Origin: Calditrichota bacterium
Lineage (GTDB): Bacteria > Calditrichota > Calditrichia > RBG-13-44-9 > J042
Reading direction: 5' to 3'
DNA: 64,000 nucleotides
Assembly: GCA_013150955.1 (NCBI GenBank)
Contig: JAADJD010000043.1
Location: 1 to 64,000, forward strand
Part shown: positions 40,028-49,222 of the stretch, one piece after another
How the letters are laid out: each line of letters begins with the position of its first letter
Numbering within the stretch: the first letter of the stretch is position 1
The notes under the pieces: model-generated
Databases searched by the model: none
Told to the model about the DNA's origin: nothing
The model's input: the letters and a program-made list of their open reading frames with translations, nothing else
Translations under genes and position numbers: made by a program

Positions 40028-42805
40028 TCAGGCCACCTGGATGCCGGCCTTCTGGTAAATTTCCCGCAGGAACCGACCGGTGTGGGATGTGGGGTGATGG
40101 GCAATCTCCAGCGGCGTACCGGTTGCCACCACTTCTCCGCCCCGATCTCCGCCTTCCGGTCCCAGATCGATGATATAATCGGCCTGTTTGATCACGTCCA
40201 GATTGTGTTCAATGATAATAATGGATGCGCCCCGTTCAATCAACTGATCGAATGCCCGCAGCAGTTTGGCGATGTCGTCAAAATGAAGGCCGGTTGTGGG
40301 TTCATCGAAAATGTACAGCAGGTTGCGATGGGTTTTCCGGGTCAGGTGAGCGGCCAGTTTGATACGCTGGGCTTCTCCCCCGGAAAGCGTGGGCGCCGGC
40401 TGGCCCAATCGCAGGTATCCCAGTCCCACATCCTGCAGAACGGTTAATTTTCGAACCAGGTTGGGATGATCGGCAAAGAAGGTGATGGCTTCGTTCACCG
40501 TCATGTTCAATACATCGTAGATGTTTTTACCCCGGTAAAGAACATTCAACACCTCTGGCTTGAATCGCTTCCCTTTGCAGGCATCGCAGACCAGGTGAAC
40601 ATCGGCCAGAAATTGCATGTCCACCACAATTTCTCCATCGCCGCTACAGACTTCGCAACGGCCGCCGGGCACGTTAAAGGAAAAATGGCCCGGTGTGTAG
40701 CCACGGGAGCGGGCTGCGGCCGTCTGGGCGAATATTTTCCGAATCTCGTCGAAGGCCTTGATGTAAGTGACCGGGTTGGAACGGGGAGTGCGTCCAATGG
40801 GAGACTGATCCACCATTTCCACCCCGTAAATGTGGTGGATGCCCCGAATGCTATCGTGGGCGCCCACTTTCCCCTGGTGTTGCCCTCGCAACCGGCGGAT
40901 GCCCTGGTACAGGACATCGTGCACCAGGGTGCTCTTGCCGGAACCGGACACGCCGGTCACACAAACCAGCATTCCCAGGGGAAAATCCACCGTGATGTTC
41001 TTCAGATTATGTTCCCGGGCCCCCACCACTGTGATGGCCTGCCCGATGCCCCGGCGAAAGGTGGTCTTGGTGGGAATGTGTTTTTCTTCCCGTAAGTAGG
41101 CTGCCGTAATGCCGGAACCGCTTTTGATCATCTGGGCATAGTTGCCGGTGAACACTACTTCCCCGCCCTGCTCGCCGGCACCGGGACCCAGGTCGATCAG
41201 GTGATCGGCCGCCTGCATCACTTCCAGATCGTGCTCCACCACCACCACGGTATTCCCGGAATCCCGAAGCGCCTGCAGGATGCGGATCAGCCGCTGGGTG
41301 TCCCGTGGATGCAGGCCCACGGTGGGTTCGTCCAGGACGTACAGGGTGCTGGTTAGTGCGGAACCCAGGGCGGTGGCCAGATTGATCCGCTGAAACTCAC
41401 CGCCACTCAGCGTATTGGCCCGACGATCCAGCGTCAGATATTCCAGCCCCACATCCAGCAAATATTTCAGGCGGGATCGGATTTCTTTGAGCAACTGGCT
41501 GGCAATTTGTTCTTCGGTGGGTGACAGTTGCAACCGCTGGAAGAAGTTGAACAGCTCGTCAATCTTCATCCGTGCCAGTTGCGCAATGTTGTAGCCGTTT
41601 ATTTTTACCTGCAGGGCCTCCGGTCGCAGGCGCGCCCCCTGGCACATGGTGCAGGTAAAGTAGCTGCGGTATCGGGCAATCATCACCCGAATGTGCACCT
41701 TGTATTTTTTGGTTTCCAGCCGCTGGAAGAATCCCCGAATGCCGGGATATTCATCAATACCATTCACGATGATGTCGATGGCCTCGCGGTCCAGCCGTTC
41801 GAATGGCACGTTGATGGGAATTTTGTACCGCCGGGCAACTGTCAGCAGCGTCTGGTAATACCAGCGGTAATGGGGAGTGTTCCAGGGAGCGATGGCCCCA
41901 TCCCGCAGGGATCGGGATTTATCCGGCACAATTTTGTTGAGGTCAATGTCCATCATGTCCCCAAAACCCTGACACCCGGGACAGGCCCCGAACGGGTTAT
42001 TGAAAGAAAACAACCGCGGTTCCGGTTCCAGCATTCGCTGGCCGCACTGGCTGCATTCAAAATTTTGATTGAATCGCTGAATGGCCCCCTCTTCGGTGAA
42101 CAGAATCAGGTATCCGTCGCCGGCCTCGAAGGCCGTTTCCAGCGAATCCATGATTCGGGTGCGGTCCAGGGGATGCCGGATTTTGATCCGGTCCACCACA
42201 ATGCGAATGTCCGCTTCCGCCAGGTCTTCTGGAGACACTGCTTCCAGCATCTCAATCTGCTGTCCGCGCCAGATCCTCAGGAAACCCTGATTGAGCAGAT
42301 GAGCCTTTTCCGCCGCCCAGTTCTGAATCCGTTCCCGGTGCAGGGGAAAGCTGATGTACAACCGGCTGCCCTCTGGCAGCTGCGAAATCCATCTCCAGGC
42401 ATCTTCCGGATGGTCTTTTCGAATTTCCTGCTGACAATGGGGACAGAAGGTATGCCCGATCCGGGCAAATAGCAGACGCAGGTAATCGTAAATCTCGGTA
42501 ACCGTGCCCACGGTGGAGCGTGGATTGGTGGTTCGATTCTTCTGTTCAATGGCGATGGCGGGCGAGATGCCCACAATGGCATCCACATCCGGTTTGGGGA
42601 TGCGCTCCAGGAACTGACGCGCATAGGTGGAAAGCGACTCCACGTAGCGGCGCTGGCCTTCGGCATAGAGGGTGTCGAAAGCCAGGCTGGACTTGCCGGA
42701 TCCGCTGGGACCGGTGATCACAACCAGACGCTGGCGGGGGATCTCCAGATTGATATTTTTCAGGTTGTGAACCCGGGCGCCCTTTATCTGTATCGCATCG
42801 GCCAT
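40028..42805 (-). CDS. uvrA: Excinuclease ABC subunit A
   Basis: 925 residues, normal for UvrA, the damage-recognition ATPase of nucleotide excision repair that loads UvrB. Two ABC modules are visible, each with a Walker A ([14 protein letters not shown] at about residue 32 and [13 protein letters not shown] at about 625) and signature (LSGGEFQRI and LSGGEAQRI). Zinc sites are clear: the CSQCGQ...CPGC finger in the first module and CEVCSGDG...CDACKGKRF in the second. The GGGATATCC just upstream gives a weak ribosome site. No uvrB is in the window. It is divergent from the HEAT-repeat gene. Confidence 0.97.
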   Translation of the reverse strand: MADAIQIKGARVHNLKNINLEIPRQRLVVITGPSGSGKSSLAFDTLYAEGQRRYVESLSTYARQFLERIPKPDVDAIVGISPAIAIEQKNRTTNPRSTVGTVTEIYDYLRLLFARIGHTFCPHCQQEIRKDHPEDAWRWISQLPEGSRLYISFPLHRERIQNWAAEKAHLLNQGFLRIWRGQQIEMLEAVSPEDLAEADIRIVVDRIKIRHPLDRTRIMDSLETAFEAGDGYLILFTEEGAIQRFNQNFECSQCGQRMLEPEPRLFSFNNPFGACPGCQGFGDMMDIDLNKIVPDKSRSLRDGAIAPWNTPHYRWYYQTLLTVARRYKIPINVPFERLDREAIDIIVNGIDEYPGIRGFFQRLETKKYKVHIRVMIARYRSYFTCTMCQGARLRPEALQVKINGYNIAQLARMKIDELFNFFQRLQLSPTEEQIASQLLKEIRSRLKYLLDVGLEYLTLDRRANTLSGGEFQRINLATALGSALTSTLYVLDEPTVGLHPRDTQRLIRILQALRDSGNTVVVVEHDLEVMQAADHLIDLGPGAGEQGGEVVFTGNYAQMIKSGSGITAAYLREEKHIPTKTTFRRGIGQAITVVGAREHNLKNITVDFPLGMLVCVTGVSGSGKSTLVHDVLYQGIRRLRGQHQGKVGAHDSIRGIHHIYGVEMVDQSPIGRTPRSNPVTYIKAFDEIRKIFAQTAAARSRGYTPGHFSFNVPGGRCEVCSGDGEIVVDMQFLADVHLVCDACKGKRFKPEVLNVLYRGKNIYDVLNMTVNEAITFFADHPNLVRKLTVLQDVGLGYLRLGQPAPTLSGGEAQRIKLAAHLTRKTHRNLLYIFDEPTTGLHFDDIAKLLRAFDQLIERGASIIIIEHNLDVIKQADYIIDLGPEGGDRGGEVVATGTPLEIAHHPTSHTGRFLREIYQKAGIQVA

Positions 42806-43080
42806 GGATATCCCAATTTAATAACGGCGTAATTTAGACGAATTCCATTCCCAAGGCAACCATTCCCCGAACCCTCTTCTGATACTTTTTGCGAAAAGCA
42901 CAGGTTCGGAGGCCTTTGTTGAAAAAACAGAAAAGCCGATTGTCTTCGGTGGTTTAACGCTCCATCGAGGGCAGTTGTGGAGGCTGAAGGAATCGTTCTT
43001 GAAAATTGCGTGCGCTGGCTGGAACTTTCGTGTAAGTTTAACGGTATTTAGGCGGTGAATTGACAACAGGGAGAAACTAT

Positions 43081-43989
43081 ATGACCACGGTAAATTACCA
43101 GGAAGATCCCCGCTGGCGGGAGATACTCAATGAATTGTCCCGCATTCGCGAGCAGGAAGATTACAGCGCAGAAAGTGTGGAATTTATCCGGCAGCAGTTG
43201 CAGTCCATGGATGATCGGGTGCGGGGGGGTGCCGCACTGGCTGCCGAAGGATGCCTGTTTGAACCTTACATTCTGGACATGCTGATTGATCTGGTGGAGC
43301 ACGATCCCAATGTGGCGATTCGCAAAGCAGCCATCCAGTCGTTACAGGGGGTGATTCGCGAAGGAGTGGAACAGCAGCTGGAAGATGCCATCGGGGCGGA
43401 GGCCGATTTTGAATATGCCGAGGATTGGCTGGAAGTGGAAAGCGATCGATTACGCGATGATTATTTGCGGGTAAAGAATTTGTTGCTGGGACTGGTGGAG
43501 GATGAGATGGAATCCATGGAGGTTCGGGAAGCAGCCCTGGCCTCCCTCAGCGATCTGGGATTTTTGCCGGTGGTGCGGGAATGGATTGATTATTTCATCC
43601 AGCATCAGCGCAAATCGGCCCGGCTGGTGGCGCTGCATGCCATGGGCAAATATCCCCAATACTGGGAGGCAGAGCTGGCCCGGTTTATTGCCCCCGAGAC
43701 GGATAAAGCCCTGTTAATGGAAGCAATCAGTGCCAGCTATGCATCCCAGTCGGCCCGGCTGGCAAAGCGAATCGAAGGCATCCTGGGACACCCCGATCCC
43801 GATGTGCTTTCCTACGCGCTGCTGGCGCTGGCCAATATCAATCAAACAGAAAATCTGGGGGAGATTTTGCAAAAGTTTAGCCTGCATCCCGATCCCCGCG
43901 TGCAGGAGGCTGCCAAAGACGCCATCGAGCATTTTTCCCGTAAGAATTTCGATCAGTACCTGCGGAAAGAACTGGGATACGACGACTGA
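43081..43989 (+). CDS. HEAT-repeat protein of unknown function
   Basis: 302 residues from the ATG behind CAGGGAG; an in-frame TTG at 43060 is less likely. The sequence is a row of paired helices (VRGGAALAAEGCLFEPYILD, AIRKAAIQSLQGVIREGVE, VREAALASLSDLGFLPVVRE), the pattern of HEAT repeats; at least six are visible. It is acidic and lacks a signal peptide. Such proteins are scaffolds or phycobilin-lyase-like relatives; no specific role can be given. Its stop lies 70 bp from the convergent GWxTD gene, the only convergent gap here without a repeat copy. Confidence 0.82.
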   Translation: MTTVNYQEDPRWREILNELSRIREQEDYSAESVEFIRQQLQSMDDRVRGGAALAAEGCLFEPYILDMLIDLVEHDPNVAIRKAAIQSLQGVIREGVEQQLEDAIGAEADFEYAEDWLEVESDRLRDDYLRVKNLLLGLVEDEMESMEVREAALASLSDLGFLPVVREWIDYFIQHQRKSARLVALHAMGKYPQYWEAELARFIAPETDKALLMEAISASYASQSARLAKRIEGILGHPDPDVLSYALLALANINQTENLGEILQKFSLHPDPRVQEAAKDAIEHFSRKNFDQYLRKELGYDD

Positions 43990-44059
43990 TCAAAATCCGC
44001 GTTCGCCCTCCCTGGAGCCGTGGGAAACCGTCGGGAACTCGTCGGAAAAAGAACTGGCC

Positions 44060-45517
44060 TTAGCGGGGGAAGTTGATGAACAGCTCGTCTTCCTCCTCAC
44101 CGTCCCGCTTGAGCGGGGATACCAGACTCTTCCAGTTGGGTTGATGAATCTCTTTGCTGTAGGTGGAGTGGAGCAACTGAAACTCGCCAAAGCCTTCCAG
44201 GTCGGCAAACACAAAATACACGCCCCCTTCCAGATCGTTGTAATACCAGATTTCATAGGGCTTCAGATCGACGCGCATGATATGGCGCTCGATTTCGGAT
44301 GGACGGCCGTACAGCAGCAGCACCCGACCGCGATCGGTTTGCCAGCCCTCTTTGCGGCTGTTTGTCCACTGGGCGTTGGCAAAGTTCAGGCGATCAAAGT
44401 AGTCTTTGCGGAACTCGTTTTCCGGTGTGGTGGGATCGGGATCGCGGCGCGTCCAGAACTCGGCCAGAAACTTGCGCTTTCCTTCTTCGTTCAGGGTCTT
44501 GTATATCTTGATTTCCTCCTTGGTCGCAATATACTTGGACATTTCAAATTCGCGATCCATTTGTGCTTCACTCAGTCGCTCGTAATAGGATAGCAACAGG
44601 TTGCTACGTTCCTGGCTGCTGACGGCCACCGGCGTTTCGGGCTTTTTGGTGGGTTTGAAAAGAACAAAGCGCTTCATCTTGACCACACTCTGGCCGGTGG
44701 GAAGATCGGTTACCCGCAATTTCAGGAAGTACGTGCCCGGCTGAAGCGCAAGGACGTTGCGCCCTCCGGCAATGACCGCGCTGGTTCCCGGTGTCCGGCG
44801 CTGGCGGGGTGGGTATTCCCGGATGATCTCCCCATCGCGATTGGTGATGACCACCTGGACTTCGTAATGGGTTTCCTGATCCGGGGTGTAGGTCAGGTTG
44901 TACACCTCTGCATAATAGAATACCACCGGCAGCTGAATGCCGTAGATGCAGCCGGGATTGGGAATGGGTGTCAGCTGGTTTTTACTGAAGGCCGTTCCCG
45001 TCTGGTTTTTAAAGATCCGGGAGCACAGTTCGATGTCACTCAGTGTCAATGCCGTGTCCGAAAACTGAGGAACGGTGGTTTCGAACATGTATTCCCCAAA
45101 GCGGCCGGATTGTTTATCTTCCACCCGGATGAACATTTTGTAAACGCCAGCAGGCAGCTTGAAAATTTGTGCGTCCAGGAACTGGCGACCGGCCGGGATT
45201 TCCTGATCCCGCTTCAGCGTGTTCTCAAATTCCTTTTTATGCTCCTTGATGATCTCCTCGCCCTGGTAAATCCGGTAAAGGATGTTGAAGGTGGAGTACT
45301 GTAAGGTGTCTCTGACCTGATACTCGAAGCGATCCTGTGGAAAGGCTAAATAGATTTCGATGAAGGCATGCTGGGTATCGGCCTTGAAAATGGCGTGATC
45401 CACCTGCAGGGGGATGATCTCCGTCTGTGCAACCGTGGCCGCCGGGCTGGCGAGCAAAAGAAAAATCAGGCAAATGCCAATGCCTCGAAACATCGATATG
45501 TCCCTGTTTTGATTCAT
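44060..45517 (-). CDS. Exported GWxTD-domain protein
   Basis: 485 residues with a signal peptide (FRGIGICLIFLLLASPAATVA) and a beta-sandwich region (about residues 30-300). The C-terminal GWxTD domain (about 335-470) carries the defining GWQTDRGRVLLLYGRPSE and EIWYYNDLEGGVYFVFADL. GWxTD proteins are typical of the FCB group and occur at the cell envelope; their function is not established. An in-frame ATG at 45493, just before the signal peptide, is an alternative start. It is the last gene of a leftward run with smc and the GH2-like gene; a strong intercistronic hairpin (45546-45595) separates it from smc. Confidence 0.88.
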   Translation of the reverse strand: MNQNRDISMFRGIGICLIFLLLASPAATVAQTEIIPLQVDHAIFKADTQHAFIEIYLAFPQDRFEYQVRDTLQYSTFNILYRIYQGEEIIKEHKKEFENTLKRDQEIPAGRQFLDAQIFKLPAGVYKMFIRVEDKQSGRFGEYMFETTVPQFSDTALTLSDIELCSRIFKNQTGTAFSKNQLTPIPNPGCIYGIQLPVVFYYAEVYNLTYTPDQETHYEVQVVITNRDGEIIREYPPRQRRTPGTSAVIAGGRNVLALQPGTYFLKLRVTDLPTGQSVVKMKRFVLFKPTKKPETPVAVSSQERSNLLLSYYERLSEAQMDREFEMSKYIATKEEIKIYKTLNEEGKRKFLAEFWTRRDPDPTTPENEFRKDYFDRLNFANAQWTNSRKEGWQTDRGRVLLLYGRPSEIERHIMRVDLKPYEIWYYNDLEGGVYFVFADLEGFGEFQLLHSTYSKEIHQPNWKSLVSPLKRDGEEEDELFINFPR

Positions 45518-45545
45518 CGGTAATACCTTATTTCAAATGCTCAGG

Positions 45546-45595
45546 TTCCCGGAGGGCGAGCAGGGGAGCAACCCTTTTGCCGCCGTCTCCGGGAA
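45546..45595 (-). other. Intercistronic hairpin between smc and the GWxTD gene
   Basis: TTCCCGGAG (45546-45554) pairs with CTCCGGGAA (45587-45595), and the neighbouring GGCG/CGCC extends the stem. No T-tract follows in the leftward direction, so it is probably an mRNA stability or partial-termination structure. Confidence 0.5.
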
Positions 45596-45643
45596 GATCG
45601 TGAACATGGCGACTGTCCCGACACTCTCGCCGGTTCCCCCATA

Positions 45644-48600
45644 TCAATCCAGACGTACCGATACCACCTTCGAGACTCCCGGCTCTTCCATGGTTACCCC
45701 GTACATGGTCTGGGCGGCTTCCATGGTGCGCTTGTTGTGAGTAACCAGAATGAACTGGGTATTATGGGCGAATTGTTTTAGCGCATGGGAGAATCGTGAG
45801 ATGTTCACATCGTCCAGAGGGGCATCCACTTCGTCCAGAATACAGAAAGGACTGGGTTTGACCAGATAAATGGCAAACAGAAGCGATATGGCGGTCAATG
45901 TCTTTTCGCCAGCGGATAGCAGCGACAGCGTGTTCAGGCGGCGCCCTTTAATTTTAATAGAAAATTCGATGTTGGATTCTAACGGATCCCGATTTTCCAC
46001 CAGGTAAAGATCGGCTTCGCCATTCTCAAAGAATTCCCGAAATACCTTGCGGAAGTTGGTGCGAATTTTTTCGAACGTCTCCATGAACTGAGATTGGGCC
46101 GTCTGGTTCAGTTTGCCAATTGTTTCCAGCAGTTGGTTTTCCGCATCCAGCAGGTCGGCCTGCTGGGCTTTCAGGAATTCCAGCCGTTCCTTTTCTTTCT
46201 CGTGTTCCTTGATGGCCAGTGGATTTACCTCGCCCAGATTTTCCAGCCGTTGTCGCAACCGGTCAATTTCTTCCTGAATTTCGGGAATGGGCTGGGAAGG
46301 CAGCTCCTGCCGGGAGAAGTCCGCCAGATCCACACCGTGTTTTTCTCGCAGCTGCTCGCGCTGGCTTTCCATGCGCAATTCCAGCTCCTGAATCCGCATC
46401 TCCAGCTTCTGTATGCGCTCCTGCGCCTGATGTAGCAGGCGATTTTTCTTTTTGTACGCCTCTTCCTGAATCTGAATTTCGGAGCGCAGCTCGTGGAACT
46501 GTTGTTCAATCTGATTTTTTTGCTGTTCCACCTCGTCCCGATGGACGTAGCGCTCGCTCAGTTGCGATTCGATGGCGTCGATTTCCTGTTTCAGTTCCTG
46601 GATTTGCTTTTCCTTTTCCTGCCGGGCCTGCTGGTTCTGCGTTTCACGCTGCCGGGCTTCTTCCTGTTGCTGCCGCACAAATTGAATCTGCTGGCGAATC
46701 TCGTTCTCGCGGGCGGTGAGGTTCAGAATGTCGATCTGCAATTTACGATTCTGTTCCTGCAGGGATTTGTAGCGGGCTTCGCTGGACTGCTGTTGATCGC
46801 GGAAGCGGGCCTCTTCCAGTTGATAGCGTTGCACCGTTTGCTCATACTGTTGAATGCGAGGCTGCAAACGATTCTCTTCGGCTTCCAGGTCGTGTAATCG
46901 GGCTTGCAGGGTGTCGATCTCCTCCTGCAATTGGGTTTCCAGTTCCTGCTGCCGTTTCCATTCGTAACGCACCTGGCCGAGACGTTTTTCCACGGCGATC
47001 AGACGGGATGCCACCGATTTTAAGAGCTCCCGGAATTCCTGTTCTTTTTGCTGCAGGCGCTCCTGTTCTTCCTGATGCCGGGCAATCTTGTTTTGCGCCT
47101 CTTCCATCCGTGCGCTCAGGTCTTTCAATTCCCGCAGCACCTGCTGGTATTGCCGCTTGCGCCCGATCAGACTCACCCCGTTGTTCCGACCTCCCACCGT
47201 AATGTTGCCCCATTGCCCGATGATTTCGCCATCGCGGGTGACGTAGGTGCAGTCGGGATACTTCTCATGGTATTGCAGGGCCAGCTCCATATCGGGAACC
47301 AGGTAGACCCCTTCGAACAGGTAATCGAATAGCGACTGATATTCCGGGCGATAGGTAACCACGTCTTTTAGCGGTCGGGATGGGCCGTTCACCGGTGGAA
47401 GCTTCCCGTTCAGTCGGTGATTGTTGGTGTTTAGCAGGGGCAGAGGAATCAGGGTCAGCCGCCCCTTATTGGTTTTTCGAATATGTTGCAGAATCTGCCG
47501 TGCGGTGTCCAGCTGCTCCACCAGGATGTAATCGGCCACTTCCGACAGGTAGCTTTCCACGGCCACCTGGTATTCGGGTGGACTTTCCACCAGATTGGCC
47601 AGTGTATCGATCAATCCCCGAAAGTTTTTCCGCCGGGACATGATGTACTGGACGGTTTCGGAAAATCCTTCATAATTCTGGATGAGTTTTTCCAGAAAGT
47701 CCCGCTGGCTTTTCAACTTTTCCAGCTGGCCCTCCTGTACCAGCAGCTGATGTTGGCGTTGTTCCAGCTGTTGCCGGTTTTCCTCCAGCCGCTTCTGAAT
47801 CCGTTCCAGCTCCTGCTGATACAGGGACTGTTCCTCTTCCAGTGCGCGCTGTTCCGTTTCCAGCTCCTGAAGTTGCGGTTCTTTTTCATTCCGTTGCTGG
47901 CGGAGCTGTTGCCGTTGTTCCTCTAAGCGTTCCAGCCGTTGCCGTAACGATTTTTTCTCCGCCGTGATTTCCTGGTATTTTTCTTTCAATGTATCGTTTT
48001 CACGCAGTTGCTGAAGGTTTTCCTGAACAAAGTTCTGGTAGGCAAGGCGATCGTTCTGGTAAGCCATTTCGGCGTCCAGCAGCGCGTTGGCCACATCCCG
48101 ATACGCTTCCTGCAGTTGAGCCAGTTGGGCGGACGTTTCCGTGAATTGCTGGTGCAGGTCCTGCTCCTGTTGCTGGAGTTTTTCCCGCTGCTGCTGGAGG
48201 GCTTGCAGCTCCTGATCGAGCTGCTGCAGGCTTTCGGTCAGGGATTCGATCTTCTGCTTGCGCAGCTGAACCTGACTGCGCAACTCCCGGATGCTTTCAT
48301 CTTCGGCATGCAGACGGTTGGCAATTTCCCGGTACTGGTGTTCCAGCTTTGCCGCTCGTGCCTCCTTTTCCTCCATTTCCGCTTCCTGCACCCGCAGTTC
48401 GTTGACCAGTTTTTCCCGCGTCCGCTCCACCTGTTCTTTCTCTTCCCGCAATGGGAGCAGGTCGGTTTCGTAGGCCTGAATTTTCATCCGGGCCAGAAGC
48501 ACTTCCTTTTCTTTAATCTGCTCTTTGTAGGCGTGGTAGCGCCGGGCTTTTCCCACCTGCCGGGCCAGAGAGTTGACCGTTTTTTGAACTTCGGCAATGA

Positions 48601-49180
48601 TGTCGTTGAGTCGGGTCAGTTCCTGGCGGGTGGTTTCCAGTTTCCGCAACGCCGATTTGCGGCGCATCTTGTATTTTTTAATGCCCGCCGCCTCTTCAAA
48701 CAACCGCCGCCGTTCATCGGCGTTCTCGCTCAGGATCTCTTCCACCATCTTCAACTCGATGACCGAGTAAGCATCCGCACCCATTCCGGTGTCCGCAAAC
48801 AGGTTGATGATGTCCAGCAAGCGGACTTTTTGGTTGTTGATCAAATACTCGCTTTCACCGGAACGGTACAACCGGCGGGTGATTTTAATTTCGGTGTATT
48901 CGGAGGGCAGGATTTTTTTGTTGTTTTCGATGTAGAGCGAGACCTCGGTGAAATTCAGGGGTTTCCGCTTTGCGGTGCCATTAAAGATCAAATTTTCCAT
49001 GCGATCGCAGCGGAGCACCGAAGGGCGCTGTTCCCCCAGTACCCAGCGGATGGCGTCCACGATGTTGCTTTTGCCACAACCATTGGGGCCAATGATGGCC
49101 GTCAGCCCCTCTTCAAATTTGAACACCGTTTTCTGGGCAAAAGACTTAAACCCGAAAATTTCTAATTTCGATAAGTACAT
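45644..49180 (-). CDS. smc: Chromosome segregation ATPase SMC
   Basis: 1178 residues, normal for bacterial SMC, the condensin core. The N-terminal head has Walker A GPNGCGKSNIVDAIRW, two long Gln/Glu-rich coiled coils flank a hinge (about residues 505-670, with MSRRKNFRGLIDTLANLV and VAVESYLSEVADYILVEQ), and the C-terminal head has the signature LLSAGEKTLTAIS and Walker B FCILDEVDAPLDD. It organises the chromosome with ScpA/ScpB, which are not in the window. It lies 42 bp after the degenerate GH2 gene and may be co-transcribed with it; this is an unusual neighbour for smc. Confidence 0.97.
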   Translation of the reverse strand: MYLSKLEIFGFKSFAQKTVFKFEEGLTAIIGPNGCGKSNIVDAIRWVLGEQRPSVLRCDRMENLIFNGTAKRKPLNFTEVSLYIENNKKILPSEYTEIKITRRLYRSGESEYLINNQKVRLLDIINLFADTGMGADAYSVIELKMVEEILSENADERRRLFEEAAGIKKYKMRRKSALRKLETTRQELTRLNDIIAEVQKTVNSLARQVGKARRYHAYKEQIKEKEVLLARMKIQAYETDLLPLREEKEQVERTREKLVNELRVQEAEMEEKEARAAKLEHQYREIANRLHAEDESIRELRSQVQLRKQKIESLTESLQQLDQELQALQQQREKLQQQEQDLHQQFTETSAQLAQLQEAYRDVANALLDAEMAYQNDRLAYQNFVQENLQQLRENDTLKEKYQEITAEKKSLRQRLERLEEQRQQLRQQRNEKEPQLQELETEQRALEEEQSLYQQELERIQKRLEENRQQLEQRQHQLLVQEGQLEKLKSQRDFLEKLIQNYEGFSETVQYIMSRRKNFRGLIDTLANLVESPPEYQVAVESYLSEVADYILVEQLDTARQILQHIRKTNKGRLTLIPLPLLNTNNHRLNGKLPPVNGPSRPLKDVVTYRPEYQSLFDYLFEGVYLVPDMELALQYHEKYPDCTYVTRDGEIIGQWGNITVGGRNNGVSLIGRKRQYQQVLRELKDLSARMEEAQNKIARHQEEQERLQQKEQEFRELLKSVASRLIAVEKRLGQVRYEWKRQQELETQLQEEIDTLQARLHDLEAEENRLQPRIQQYEQTVQRYQLEEARFRDQQQSSEARYKSLQEQNRKLQIDILNLTARENEIRQQIQFVRQQQEEARQRETQNQQARQEKEKQIQELKQEIDAIESQLSERYVHRDEVEQQKNQIEQQFHELRSEIQIQEEAYKKKNRLLHQAQERIQKLEMRIQELELRMESQREQLREKHGVDLADFSRQELPSQPIPEIQEEIDRLRQRLENLGEVNPLAIKEHEKEKERLEFLKAQQADLLDAENQLLETIGKLNQTAQSQFMETFEKIRTNFRKVFREFFENGEADLYLVENRDPLESNIEFSIKIKGRRLNTLSLLSAGEKTLTAISLLFAIYLVKPSPFCILDEVDAPLDDVNISRFSHALKQFAHNTQFILVTHNKRTMEAAQTMYGVTMEEPGVSKVVSVRLD

Positions 49181-49222
49181 CGGTTCGTACGAAGCCCCTC
49201 AAAGATTCCCACCTCTCCTGAA

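Noticed and set aside
43060..43065. TTGACA just upstream of the HEAT-repeat ATG as a promoter
   Set aside because: It lies 16 bases before the start codon, leaving no room for a -10 box and leader.
47483..47926. Plus-strand frames over smc (also 48008-49165)
   Set aside because: These are antisense frames produced by the Gln/Glu-rich coiled-coil codons; they give Leu/Phe-rich low-complexity sequences.
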